Assembly: GCA_002367375.1 (NCBI GenBank)
Contig: DFBR01000028.1
Coordinates: 15,761-35,933, forward strand
Source: Erythrobacter sp. UBA3075
GTDB taxonomy: Bacteria; Pseudomonadota; Alphaproteobacteria; Sphingomonadales; Sphingomonadaceae
DNA: 20,173 nt
Reading direction: 5' to 3'
The notes beneath the pieces are model-generated. The model was given only the letters and a program-made list of their open reading frames with translations. It had not been told where the DNA came from and searched no databases. The position numbers and the translations under genes are program-made. Shown in pieces: positions 9,201 through 16,234 of this stretch (positions within the stretch are counted from its first letter, which is position 1; the number at the start of each line of letters is the position of its first letter).

Positions 9201-11520
9201 CAAGGTCGGTTGCCAGCTGGCCTCCAGGTCCAAGCACGACCAGCAAGAACCAGAACCACGGATTGCCGGGAAGGACAAACCATCCCGCCAGCGCCATTGC
9301 GACCGAGCCCGGTGCCACAAGGCTCCGACGCAGATTGTCGAACATCTTCCACCGGTCGATACCGCTAATGCGCGTCGGCAGTCTTTCGCCCTTTGCGCCA
9401 GGCACACGCCACCCCAGCCAGCCGAGCAATTGCCAGTCACCCCTTATCCAGCGGTGGAGGCGGCGTGCATATTCAGGATATGTCGCAGGAAAACTCTCAT
9501 ACAGGACAATATCGGTGGCAAGTCCCGCGCGGCCATGCGCGCCTTCCAGAAGATCGTGGCTGAGGATGCGGTTTTCCGGCATCCGCCCATCCACGCTGGC
9601 GTGGAACGCGCGCACGTCATAAGCGCCCTTGCCCACAAAAATGCCCGCGCCGAAAAGGTCCTGATAGACGTCTGACACCGCGCGGCTGTAAATGTCTATC
9701 GCGGTATCACCGGTGAAAAGCCGCGCGAAGAGTGTGCGCATTCCGGCGGCAGGCGATATCTCCACTCTCGGTTGCAGCAGGGTAAATCCCCGGTGCAGGC
9801 GACCTGTGCGGCGGTCAATGCGCGCGTGATTGAGCGGATGCGCCAGCGTTGCGACCATTTTGGCGACCGTTCCCGGAGGCAGGAGCGTATCAGCATCGAC
9901 TGTCACGACATAACGAATGCCAGCCAGAGCGCGAGGATCCCCTTCATGTAGCGAGAAGCCACTTGGGTCATTGTCTACCACCAGCTGGTTGAACTGCTCC
10001 AACTTGCCGCGCTTGCGCTCCCATGCCATCCAGAGTGCTTCACTCTCGTTCCACAGTCTTGGTCGCATGAGCAGGTGGAACGGGCCGGTTGGCGTATCCG
10101 TTTGCTCGCCATTGGGGACTTCGCGCGGGTGCCGCCCGTTCTGATCGCGGATCGCCTGCACCAGGGCCTGACGGAGCGTTTCGTCCGATGGCTGTTCCTC
10201 GCTGTCAGCATCGGGCAGATCAGCCAGAAGGACGACATTCAGGCGTGGGTCCGCATTCGCAAGCCAATGTGTCTCCAATTGTTCGGCAAGGCTCGCAACA
10301 TCTCCGAGCGATGTGACCATGACAGGCACGACCACCGCGCTTTCCGCATCGGCTGGCAACCCGCTTTCAAAGTCCAGTTTTGGCAGGACCGATGGCGGCA
10401 ATATCCGCGTTACGCCCCAATGCACGGCGGTGAAAGCGAGGACAGAGGCAGGCAACAGGCTGACAGCCAGTCCGACTATCCACTGCGCCAGCGTCGCGCC
10501 CGCCCACCACAGATACGCGGCAGGCAGCAGCAGCGAACCTATGCCTGCGATAATGATGGCGAGCGCATAGAACCAGCCCGGATAGCTGCGGACCAGTCGC
10601 CGCAACCTGACGCGAAGCCCAAGCGACATACCCAGATCGCGCTCAAAAGCATCGCGCCCGTCATCGACCAGCCAGTATCCTACGTGTCGCTCGACGGCAT
10701 GGCCCGGCTCTGTGTCTGCCCGCGTGACTGCGGCCTGCGCGACGGAAACTTCATCCTGCGCGGATGCAGTCGCCATGCGCTCCACAGCATCGCGATAGGC
10801 ATCGCGGGTTGCAAAATCCATGGCTGCATAGGCACCGGATGGATCAGCGCGCAGGGCGGCCTCGACAAGGCTCACCTCATCGAAGAAATCCTGCCACCTG
10901 ATCGCTGCAATGGTTGCCAGATTGGTGATGGACCGTGCCACGCGCTCGGTCGTTTCGAGCGAAGCGGAACCGCAGGCGCGGGGCGAAATGTCGACAGGAG
11001 GCTCAAGCCCGCCTTCGAACAATTCGGCCATCGCGACAATCAGCATTTCGATGCAGGCGATGCGCAACATGGTCGGCAAGGCCCACAATTCGGCAATCGT
11101 CAAATTGTGACAGCGTTGGTACTCGTGAATGAAGTCGGCGGCTGTGACGTGGGTCAATTGCAAATGGCTGGCCAGCAGCAGCTCGCACGCCACTGCGGCA
11201 ATGCGTGGTTCTCTACCGCTTTCGGAAGAGAGCGCAGGAAGTCGACGATAGAAACTGTCCGGCAGATCCTGTTCGATCTGCCGGATCGCCCGATGCACCT
11301 GATAATCGTTATCCAGCAGCCATTCGGCAGCCTTGCTCGCATCGGGTGGAGGATCGACACACGCCTCTCGCGCGCGATCAAGCCAACGGCGAACGTCGGA
11401 TATTCGCGACCATACGGGCACAGCTTTCGGCGCTCCCGATACGATCCGGTGGCGCAGGGCCAACTCAGCCGCAGCGCCGTCTGAGGCGAGCGGGCCGTTA
11501 TCGTCCAGCGCGGCGTGCAT
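3286..11520 (-). CDS. ndvB: Cyclic beta-1,2-glucan synthase, NdvB/ChvB type (GT84 plus GH94)
   Basis: A giant inner-membrane enzyme, 2744 residues from the chosen start; rhizobial homologues are about 2800-2900. The family primes, elongates and cyclises osmoregulated periplasmic beta-1,2-glucan from UDP-glucose. Seen in order: an N-terminal soluble region; a first membrane block (about 330-400); a GT84 transferase with VTVDADTLLPPG (DAD near 541), SHDLLEG and RRLHRWIRGDWQ (near 690); more membrane segments (about 740-900); a glucoamylase-like PF10091 domain (about 927-1400, RRTWYFFERFAG to AYMAHHQGM); two GH94 supersandwich regions (from about 1475 and 1943); and a C-terminal GH94 barrel with GDWNDGM near 2422, the expected phosphorylase catalytic Asp. 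An upstream in-frame ATG at 11580 would add 20 residues but overlaps the USP gene by 61 bp and lacks a ribosome site. The ATG at 11520 forms TGATG with the USP stop, so I prefer it. Confidence 0.93.
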   Translation of the reverse strand: MHAALDDNGPLASDGAAAELALRHRIVSGAPKAVPVWSRISDVRRWLDRAREACVDPPPDASKAAEWLLDNDYQVHRAIRQIEQDLPDSFYRRLPALSSESGREPRIAAVACELLLASHLQLTHVTAADFIHEYQRCHNLTIAELWALPTMLRIACIEMLIVAMAELFEGGLEPPVDISPRACGSASLETTERVARSITNLATIAAIRWQDFFDEVSLVEAALRADPSGAYAAMDFATRDAYRDAVERMATASAQDEVSVAQAAVTRADTEPGHAVERHVGYWLVDDGRDAFERDLGMSLGLRVRLRRLVRSYPGWFYALAIIIAGIGSLLLPAAYLWWAGATLAQWIVGLAVSLLPASVLAFTAVHWGVTRILPPSVLPKLDFESGLPADAESAVVVPVMVTSLGDVASLAEQLETHWLANADPRLNVVLLADLPDADSEEQPSDETLRQALVQAIRDQNGRHPREVPNGEQTDTPTGPFHLLMRPRLWNESEALWMAWERKRGKLEQFNQLVVDNDPSGFSLHEGDPRALAGIRYVVTVDADTLLPPGTVAKMVATLAHPLNHARIDRRTGRLHRGFTLLQPRVEISPAAGMRTLFARLFTGDTAIDIYSRAVSDVYQDLFGAGIFVGKGAYDVRAFHASVDGRMPENRILSHDLLEGAHGRAGLATDIVLYESFPATYPEYARRLHRWIRGDWQLLGWLGWRVPGAKGERLPTRISGIDRWKMFDNLRRSLVAPGSVAMALAGWFVLPGNPWFWFLLVVLGPGGQLATDLVSGLSRGRRIGASYGFFARLEDQAGRWLLVIVCLLHEALLSLHAIAVTLWRSLVSHRHLLEWTPAAQIAARQAGGSARQAIWREMAPSVVGAAVIAGLLFMLRPAALPAGLPLLAAWLAAPEIMLRASRPRRSTVDPLDAEDIRFLRLLARRTWYFFERFAGPEDNWLPPDNYQGPPHEEIGHRTSPTNIGMLLTSSASAWDMGYLGRAELLARGWNVMETLARMERYRGHFYNWYETLHLRPLEPRYVSTVDSGNLAVGLIAFAETLREAGADAALEPQRWDGLRDLIDLMRVSVNGADNAGELDAVLAEMEASACSVLTAPEQQARQLDAMLAMLPSLEAITERICEHDSGIDPIGARDLVGWLERLGHHIADMQRDLAGAEDKNGEFAALAAEVEALAWSMDFAWLYDQQRKLFFLGYNISTGQIDMHRYDLLASEARLASFFAIAKGDVPLEHWFHLERPVTRAAGGLALLSWNGSMFEYLMPRLLLRSGTNSLLEESERVAVAVQQRHGRENGTPWGVSESAYADRDPEQRYRYQAFGTPGLGLRRGLARHHVIAPYASALALAIAPREAAANLRAIAALGAEGRYGMWEALDFTPERKREDKSFTPVVAYMAHHQGMLLCAIANALTHDLMVTRFIRDPQMRLVSLLLSERIPHELPPELPRLDTLENSAPSTPVAEYVPWQAEPSAYPQALVLGNGRLSTCVSDGGGGGLTWHGQALTRFIPDSTRDAEGLWIYVHEDEAGAPWSITRQPTGIAADESQIIFSAHCAEFHSRIREIDHKLEIAVGSGDDIEVRRVSFVNESDQTRRLRVTSYAEAVLAPPLEYERHPAFSKLFVRSEFVERFGGLMIRRRPRRPEDTPPVALHYAIDTDGPLGSLTYSADRRAFLGRGGDIREPRGACQPLEGTTGFTLDPIMALQTEISLAPGERRELCFLTVAAASSSAALEIAARYASLGAVEWLMRDAAIDAAHSAHAARVTPNMLPVVQSLGSSLIYPHGGLRAGQAVLRANESGQRQLWPMALSGDLPIVLLQVTGVEDTLVEQLCGAHKFWRSRGLAVDLVLLQTSGSSYAASFRGELTELLADIGAHDMLGRNGGIHLLFSDQVGAEHARLLEAAAAVVLFDDGMSIAEQLARSQPTGGPLPPMIATLPPAVQDAEPVDTTENLLFGNGIGGFTLDGSEYVIRLNPGQTTPAPWINVLANEDFGTLVTESGGGFSWSMNSGEQRLTTWTNDPVADRPSEVLYLRDEESASVWSVTPGSARAAASHEVRHGQGYSIWRTTSHGLEQEQRIWVAPDQPVKIVCLRLRNLSDRARRLTATYYAEWLMGSLFGTARQHITCAFDADAQAILAQSHWNAEFAGRAAFLTASVPPHGFTTDRREFLGREGNMTQPEALSRWGLSGAEVAGEDPCGAYQVHLNLAAGETKEIAFILGEGASHGDAAALAKLWREDARWQQSETATARVWTGFLSGVEVETPDAAFDLMVNNWLIYQSLSSRILARSGFYQASGAYGFRDQLQDMLALLPFDPQRVRAHILESAAHQFEEGDVLHWWHPPAGRGVRTRCSDDLVWLPYAVATYVRATGDFSILDEQVSYLSAPELRDDEEDRYAEFERTDHGAPILEHCERALERVNYGRNGLPLIGAGDWNDGMDRVGREGRGESIWLAWFISVTAAMMADLHRKRDRKAEADFWQGRADRLRQNAEDAAWDGDWYRRAFDDAGHPLGSATEEECRIDSISQSWAAFAGADPERVSRALRSAKGELIDDEAMLARLLWPPFDKGPRDPGYIKAYPPGIRENGGQYSHAAAWLGLAFAQQGDGDGALGIFDMLSPVKRVSTPEDAETYRTEPYAITADIGGVEPHRGMGGWSWYTGAAAWTWRLGVEGILGITMQDGGLHIAPTLPSAWPGYRATFRRDDAAISIIVERGGEGESFSLTVDGEAYDGAVVEFPKPGQTRKLVMRMGDFAKAGGA

Positions 11521-12602
11521 CAGGCAAACCGGAAGGCAGACGGTACCGCGCAGGTCGCAGGCTCGGGGCCAAAACGACATTCGATGTTGGGCCGCACAAT
11601 CAGCACAGGCACGTCGCTATGTCCGGCGACATAATCGGTGACGCTCCCACAAGGGACATCTTCCAGCCCGGTGCAGCCGTGCGATGACATGACCACCATG
11701 TCCGCTCTCTGCTCGCGGATGATCCGGCAAAGCTCTGTCCGTGCATCCGCTGGTCCCACTGTCATGATACTCACCGGAACGCCATCCTCGACACTGCGGC
11801 AGCGCAGGGTTTCCAAATTGGCGCGGGCGCCTGGCTCGCAGCTGGCCTCCAGTTCAGAGCCGAGGCAGGGCAGCATGGGCTCGTCTGTTTGCAGTCCATC
11901 TTCCGCTTCCGACACCACGTGGACGAGGATCAAGGTCGCGTGATGGGTTCGCGCGATCCGGCGAGCGAGCGGCATGACGCTCTCCGCGCGCGCGGAGCCG
12001 TCGATAGGCACCAGAATACGCCGGTAGGTCGCATCGCCGAGAGACTTTGGCGGCATGAGCAGAAGCGACGTCATCCCGTCGTTCATCAGAGCCTGCGCGG
12101 TTGCACCAAGGCCGGGCCCGCTGTGACTGTCGCGGCGGTGCATCGCGATCACGCTGGTCTCGTGCGTTTTGGACCAGTCTGCCAGCTCTTCCCCCGCATT
12201 TCCGGCGAGCAAGACGCTATCGATGGTTTGGCCGGTATCGGGTTGCGACGCGGCCAATGCGCCGCCCTCCTCAGGCTCCTGCGTCTGGCCCGAAACAAGC
12301 TGGCGCAGGTTCTCACGCTCCGCGCATTGCCGGGCGTGCCAGGTGATCGGGTCTGCAGGTGACGAGAAATGGTGCCGCAATTCTATGACCCGGGCAAAGG
12401 TCACTTTCAGGCCGAGGCTGCATGCCACCGCAAGCGCGTGAGGCGCCAAGGAATGAACGCCATCGAAATCGTCAATACACGCGAGGAGGCGCGGTTCGTC
12501 TTTTGATGCACGTTGGGGAGCGGGCTTGGACGAAGGTGTCGGCGCGAAACGGTTGACGCGGCTCTTCGTCTGAAAAAGCAAATTGGTGTTGCCATAGGGC
12601 AT
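11520..12602 (-). CDS. Tandem-domain universal stress protein (UspA family)
   Basis: A 360-residue cytoplasmic protein with two Usp folds. The C-terminal domain (about 193-337) is well preserved: RRILVPIDGS with the conserved Asp201, then SSHGCTGLEDVPCGS (306-320), which fits the ATP-binding pattern of ATP-type USPs (HG, nine residues, GS), and the terminal VPVLIVRP strand. The N-terminal domain (about 38-184) keeps the fold outline (LLACIDDFDG, SLLLMPP) but its nucleotide motif is degenerate (MHRRDSHSGPGLGAT), so it probably does not bind ATP. A low-complexity lead of about 35 residues and a Cys-containing tail of about 20 residues flank the folds. GAGGA at 12610-12614 lies 7 nt from the ATG and supports the start. 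The gene heads the coupled run into ndvB, ppsA and pfkB, which suggests a stress or low-energy role for that unit. The ligand and partner are unknown. Confidence 0.9.
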   Translation of the reverse strand: MPYGNTNLLFQTKSRVNRFAPTPSSKPAPQRASKDEPRLLACIDDFDGVHSLAPHALAVACSLGLKVTFARVIELRHHFSSPADPITWHARQCAERENLRQLVSGQTQEPEEGGALAASQPDTGQTIDSVLLAGNAGEELADWSKTHETSVIAMHRRDSHSGPGLGATAQALMNDGMTSLLLMPPKSLGDATYRRILVPIDGSARAESVMPLARRIARTHHATLILVHVVSEAEDGLQTDEPMLPCLGSELEASCEPGARANLETLRCRSVEDGVPVSIMTVGPADARTELCRIIREQRADMVVMSSHGCTGLEDVPCGSVTDYVAGHSDVPVLIVRPNIECRFGPEPATCAVPSAFRFA

Positions 12603-12798
12603 AGCGCGGTCCTCAACTGGGCGGTGAAGGAGAGTCCTCCCGCGGTCGTGAACAATGCTGCACCAGCTAGGCTGAGCCTATAGGTGACTGTCCGTAGCGG
12701 ACGTACCCGGTCAAAGCGGCTCGTCGTGCCAAGCGGCCAATGCAAGACGTGCTGAGCCGCGATTGCTGGCTAAAAATTGCCCCAGCGGCCCATGCGCA
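12603..12798. promoter_or_regulatory. Intergenic region with two short inverted repeats between the ATPase and USP genes
   Basis: This 196-bp gap is the largest break in the minus-strand run and the likely site of a promoter for USP-ndvB-ppsA-pfkB. It contains TAGGCT-G-AGCCTA at 12668-12680 and GTCCG-TAG-CGGAC at 12690-12702, two small palindromes 9 bp apart. On the minus strand a TTGACC lies just upstream of them and a TATAGG after them, but the spacing of about 26 bp is too long for a normal -35/-10 pair. There is no T-run, so a rho-independent terminator for the ATPase gene is not supported. I see no FNR box. An operator is possible but unproven. Confidence 0.3.
12610..12614 (-). promoter_or_regulatory. 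Ribosome binding site of the USP gene
   Basis: On the minus strand this reads GAGGA, 7 nt before the ATG at 12602. It is the clearest Shine-Dalgarno site in the USP-ndvB-ppsA-pfkB unit. The three downstream genes start in stop-codon overlaps, so this site probably drives entry of ribosomes into the whole coupled unit. Confidence 0.65.
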
Positions 12799-15414
12799 TC
12801 ACTCGCGCGGGCGATATACCATGCGCTTGGTGGCCTCTGTGACGAACAACACCAGCACGCCGCCGGCAAGGCATTGTAGCAATACAGGTGTCGCAATGGG
12901 GGAAAGCCCAAGGATCGCCTGCATCGGCCCCCAGTGCATCCCCAATAGTTGCAGTGTCAGTGCAGTGGCCATGCCCACGAACATCCAGAGGTTTTCCGGC
13001 GGATGCCAGCGCCAGAACGGGCGATGCAAATGGCGAATGCTGATGAGATAGGCAAAGTGGAAAAAGACCACCGTCAGCACCACCGCGTTACGTGCCGCAT
13101 CAATTGTCTCGCCGGCCCCAAGCATGGTGGACAGGACCCACACAGAAATTCCCGTCATCGCCAGCGCGCCCGGTAGCATGAGGATGAGAGCTTCCCGGTC
13201 GATCAGCCTGGCAAGTTTTGCCCGCACCGGCTGGTCAAGTTCGTCACCCTCCCCTCTGCCGAAGCCCAATGTGACATCCTGCACGCCATTGGTGACGACG
13301 TTGAGCCACAGGAGCTGCACCGGCGTCAGCGGCATCGGCAGGCCAAAGGCCAGCGCGCCAAGGAACATGCAAATCTCCGCCAGACCCGTCGCCAGCATGA
13401 ACAGCACGATCTTGCGGATATTGACGAAGGTGATGCGCCCTTCCTCGATCCCGGCGACGATCGTGGCGAAATTATCATCGGCCAGCACCATATCCGATGC
13501 GCCGCGCGCCACGTCTGTGCCACTGCGCCCCATCGCCACGCCGATATCGGCCGCCTTGAGTGCCGGTCCATCGTTCACCCCGTCTCCCGTGACCGCAACG
13601 ATCTGCCCCGATTCTTCGAGCGCAAGGACAATGGCCAGCTTCTGATCGGGCTCGGTCCGCGCAAACACTTTGGCACCGCCTACAAGGTCGCGAAAAGGCT
13701 CTGACGATGGATCGTGCTGCTTAAGCTGCGCGCCGGTGACCACATCGGATAGCGCAATATCCATGCCCAGCTGATTGGCAATCGCCAGCGCGGTGCGCGG
13801 GTGATCGCCGGTAATCATCCGCACATCAATGCCCGCAGCCCGGCAGGTATGGATGGCGTCAACCACACCGTTACGCAGCGGGTCGGTCAGTCCGACAAAC
13901 CCGATCAGGCGCAGCCCTGACAGGCTCTCGGGCAGCGGAGCGTCAAGCTGGGGCACTATTTTTTGCGCAAAAGCGATAATCCGGTAACCGTCCGCCGCCA
14001 TGCGTTCGGCAATGTCGCGGTGCGCGGCCCCCGCGCCCTCGCACATTTCGAGGATCGTTTCCGGCGCGCCCTTGGCGACAATCCTGACGCCTTCGGGCAC
14101 CTTCACCGCCACGGCGGCATGACGAAGCGCGGGTTCGTAATGCAGATGATCCAGCCGCGTTTCGCCCAGCAGTTCGGCTGGGTCGCTGCCCGCCTCGCGT
14201 GCCAGATCAAGCAGCGCAATGTCGACAGCATCGCCCACAGGGCTGCCCGCCTCGGTCAATTGCGCTTCGTTGCACCATCCCGCTGCCTGCCCGATCCGTG
14301 CCAGACCTGAATTCTCGCCATCGGCAAGCCAGTCCTCCCGACCGATCCGCGTGCCATCGGGTAAGGCGACACATTCAGCCGAGAGACGATTGAGCGTCAG
14401 GGTTCCTGTCTTGTCGCTGGCGATCACGGTGCAGGCGCCCAGCCCTTCCACCGCTGGCAGGGCTCTTACGATCACCTTGCGCTTTGCCATGCGGTTCGCC
14501 GCAGCAGACAGCGCCACCGTGACGGCAATGGGCAAACCCTCAGGGATGGCGGAAACAGCAAGCGCAATCGCCAGTAATAAGATGTCGCGCCACCCTTCTC
14601 CCTGAACAAACAGCAGGGTGGAAAGAACTGCGATTAGCGCCATTGTGGCAATCGCGATCTGCCGCCCCAGCACCACCATACGCCGCACCATCGGCGTGTC
14701 GATCGCGCCCGCGCTCGCCGCTTGCAGCGTCCGGTCGATATGGCCAAGGACAGTGTCCCTGCCGGTCACGACGACAACGCCGCTTCCGCGCCCGCGCACG
14801 ATGGCGGTTCCCGCATGGGCCATCGTCAACCGTTCGGATGGCGGAGCCTCTGCAGCCACCTGCGCCTGCGCCGATTTCGTGACTGGCATGGATTCCCCGG
14901 TCACCAGCGATTCGTCTATCTGCAGGCCTTGCGCGCTGATCAGCCGGATGTCGGCAGTGACCTTCACACCGCTTTCCAGTTCCACAATATCGCCCGGCAC
15001 GATCTGCGCCGAAGGCACCTCCACGATCCGACCCGCGCGCCGCAATCGCGCTGTTTGCGGCACCAGCAACCGCAGGGCCCGCGCACTCGCATCGGCTTTC
15101 AATTCCTGAAAGCCGCCGATCAGCGCATTGAGCGTCAGCACACCAAAGATGAACCAAGCATCCCACCGATCACCAATCACCAGCGACAACAGACCAGCGA
15201 ACAGCAGCAGGTAGATCAGCGGGTTGGCGAATTGGCGCAGGAAAACACCGAGCGGACCCGCGCGGCGCGCCTCAGGCAGAACATTGGCGCCATATTGCGC
15301 AAGCCGTCGCTCCGCCTCCGCCTCGCCCAGCCCCGTTGGGGACGAGTGGAGCGCAGCCAAGGCATCGCGCGCATTGAGCTGATGCCAGATGCGCGGTGGC
15401 AGCGCGTCATTCAT
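12799..15414 (-). CDS. P2-type cation-transporting ATPase (CtpF/Pma1-like)
   Basis: An 871-residue inner-membrane P-type ATPase, full length. Seen: an N-terminal cation-ATPase domain; the first two membrane helices (about 60-100); the actuator TGES (172-175); TM4 with PEGLP (291-295); phosphorylation site DKTGTLT (Asp334); the hinge TGDGVNDGPALKAADIGVAMG; and six C-terminal helices. It should use ATP to move a cation across the membrane. Compared with SERCA, the TM4 Glu, a TM5 Glu, and TM6 Asn705 and Thr708 are kept, but the TM6 Asp is Asn709 (LNVVTNG) and the TM5 Asn position is Gly. The ion therefore cannot be assigned as calcium. The start at 15414 overlaps the stop of the GNAT remnant in an ATGA, and no separate ribosome site is evident. 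Mycobacterial CtpF, a DosR-regulon member, belongs to the same broad group (established knowledge); common function is inferred. Confidence 0.92.
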   Translation of the reverse strand: MNDALPPRIWHQLNARDALAALHSSPTGLGEAEAERRLAQYGANVLPEARRAGPLGVFLRQFANPLIYLLLFAGLLSLVIGDRWDAWFIFGVLTLNALIGGFQELKADASARALRLLVPQTARLRRAGRIVEVPSAQIVPGDIVELESGVKVTADIRLISAQGLQIDESLVTGESMPVTKSAQAQVAAEAPPSERLTMAHAGTAIVRGRGSGVVVVTGRDTVLGHIDRTLQAASAGAIDTPMVRRMVVLGRQIAIATMALIAVLSTLLFVQGEGWRDILLLAIALAVSAIPEGLPIAVTVALSAAANRMAKRKVIVRALPAVEGLGACTVIASDKTGTLTLNRLSAECVALPDGTRIGREDWLADGENSGLARIGQAAGWCNEAQLTEAGSPVGDAVDIALLDLAREAGSDPAELLGETRLDHLHYEPALRHAAVAVKVPEGVRIVAKGAPETILEMCEGAGAAHRDIAERMAADGYRIIAFAQKIVPQLDAPLPESLSGLRLIGFVGLTDPLRNGVVDAIHTCRAAGIDVRMITGDHPRTALAIANQLGMDIALSDVVTGAQLKQHDPSSEPFRDLVGGAKVFARTEPDQKLAIVLALEESGQIVAVTGDGVNDGPALKAADIGVAMGRSGTDVARGASDMVLADDNFATIVAGIEEGRITFVNIRKIVLFMLATGLAEICMFLGALAFGLPMPLTPVQLLWLNVVTNGVQDVTLGFGRGEGDELDQPVRAKLARLIDREALILMLPGALAMTGISVWVLSTMLGAGETIDAARNAVVLTVVFFHFAYLISIRHLHRPFWRWHPPENLWMFVGMATALTLQLLGMHWGPMQAILGLSPIATPVLLQCLAGGVLVLFVTEATKRMVYRPRE

Positions 15415-15683
15415 CCGCGTTCAGAACGCCTTCTCGACGAGCTTGAGCTCAGGATCTCCTGCGATTTCCCATCAAGAGCCAGAAAATCGATACTCATATC
15501 GTCATCATCGCACACCATGGCATCAATCCGTTGTTTATCGACTTTCTTCATACCGGACAAGAAGCGGTAATACAGATCCTGCGGGCTGACACGGTCGAAA
15601 AAGGCTTCCAGCGCGTCGATGTTGGAAAAGTGACCCGGTGTGGTTGCTTCGACTTCAGGCGTTCGGGTGCGAAGAATTGACAT
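15411..15683 (-). pseudogene. N-terminal remnant of a GNAT-family acetyltransferase
   Basis: A 90-codon frame. Residues about 20-78 (FSNIDALEAFFDRVSPQDLY, then RFLSGMKK, DDDD and FLALD) resemble the first half of Pat-like GNAT proteins, in which a variable region with 'LSP..LYxRF' precedes the acetyl-CoA-binding core. Likeness stops at QEIL (about residue 78); the tail SSSSSRRRSERG is foreign to the family, and the acetyl-CoA-binding half is absent because the ATPase gene begins at once. In a second frame, the bases after the break read DPELKLVE, which fits the next GNAT strand, so a frameshifting deletion is likely. The start at 15683 has AGGAG 7 nt upstream; a longer frame from 15725 has no such support. 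The stop overlaps the ATPase start (ATGA), so the stub may still be translated and serve to couple the ATPase. A functional small protein cannot be excluded. Confidence 0.65.
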
Positions 15684-15690
15684 CTGATTT

Positions 15691-15695
15691 CTCCT
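15691..15695 (-). promoter_or_regulatory. Ribosome binding site deciding the GNAT remnant start
   Basis: The minus strand reads AGGAG, 7 nt before the ATG at 15683. This favours the 90-residue start over the ATG at 15725, which has no recognisable site. Its good state shows that translation into the stub, and by coupling into the ATPase, may still occur. Confidence 0.65.
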
Positions 15696-15785
15696 GTCGT
15701 GGTTTGTGCATGCAGCCCTGTCCACTTCTTGCAGCAGCGGCCATGCGTAGACCCCCGTGATGACGTCGCCGTGTCGGGGAGGCGT

Positions 15786-16223
15786 CTAGGCCATCGTGCG
15801 CGGCCACAGCGATCTTATGTCAGGCGGCAGGCAGCCTTTGACATTGTCGATCTCGCCTTCACTGACATGATCTGCGATGACTTCCAGCGCGCCTTCGACA
15901 AGCGTGATGGGATCGATATTCAAACCTTCGGGAAAAGCGCTGTCGATCTTGTCGGCAAAGTCCTGGGCGGTCTTTTCATTCGTGGGCGTCGCACGCGGCG
16001 TCCATCCCTCGAAATAGATCCCCCGGATGAGAGTCGGCAGCTGGGCTGACAGGTCCACCGCTTCGGCCACCGGCAAACGGTCACGCAAGGCATGTAATGT
16101 GCTCCGCAGCAGCCGATAGGCGCAGGCCTTGTCGTCCCAGTCCAGCGCATTCATCAAATCATCAAGCCAGATGTTCGCATCCTGCACTGCCTTGTCAAAT
16201 TGTCGTAATCCTAGCGCGCTCAT
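15786..16223 (-). CDS. DUF2267 domain protein
   Basis: A 145-residue soluble, all-helical protein that fits PF10025 (DUF2267). The first half has the family hallmark WLDDLMNALDW (19-29), AYRLLRSTLHALRDRLPVAE (35-54) and LSAQLPTLIRGIYFEGW (58-74). A second half (about 85-140) repeats the pattern more loosely (DFADKIDSAFPE, ALEVIADHVSEGEIDNVKGCLP). No enzymatic residues are known for the family and its molecular role is undefined. Members are often found beside stress genes such as USPs and Hsp20 proteins, as here. An open frame continues upstream to 17144, but that part runs antisense to the lipoprotein gene and is not real. GGAGAAGG just before the ATG at 16223 supports the short start. The gene heads the minus-strand run; a 102-bp gap separates it from the GNAT remnant. 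Confidence 0.87.
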   Translation of the reverse strand: MSALGLRQFDKAVQDANIWLDDLMNALDWDDKACAYRLLRSTLHALRDRLPVAEAVDLSAQLPTLIRGIYFEGWTPRATPTNEKTAQDFADKIDSAFPEGLNIDPITLVEGALEVIADHVSEGEIDNVKGCLPPDIRSLWPRTMA

Positions 16224-16226
16224 TTT

Positions 16227-16234
16227 CCTTCTCC
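16227..16234 (-). promoter_or_regulatory. Ribosome binding site deciding the DUF2267 start
   Basis: The minus strand reads GGAGAAGG, with GGAG 7 nt from the ATG at 16223. It shows that translation begins here, although the reading frame stays open for a further 921 bp upstream. Confidence 0.65.

Noticed and set aside
10075..11484. 469-residue plus-strand open frame
   Set aside because: Antisense to the N-terminal part of ndvB with no family likeness.
14722..15570. 282-residue plus-strand open frame
   Set aside because: Antisense to the ATPase N-terminal part and the GNAT remnant; Gln/Arg/His-rich without motifs.
15753..15779. CCCCG/CGGGG pairing between the DUF2267 gene and the GNAT remnant as a terminator
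   Set aside because: Only 5 bp of stem with a 17-nt loop and no T-run; no better than chance in G+C-rich DNA.
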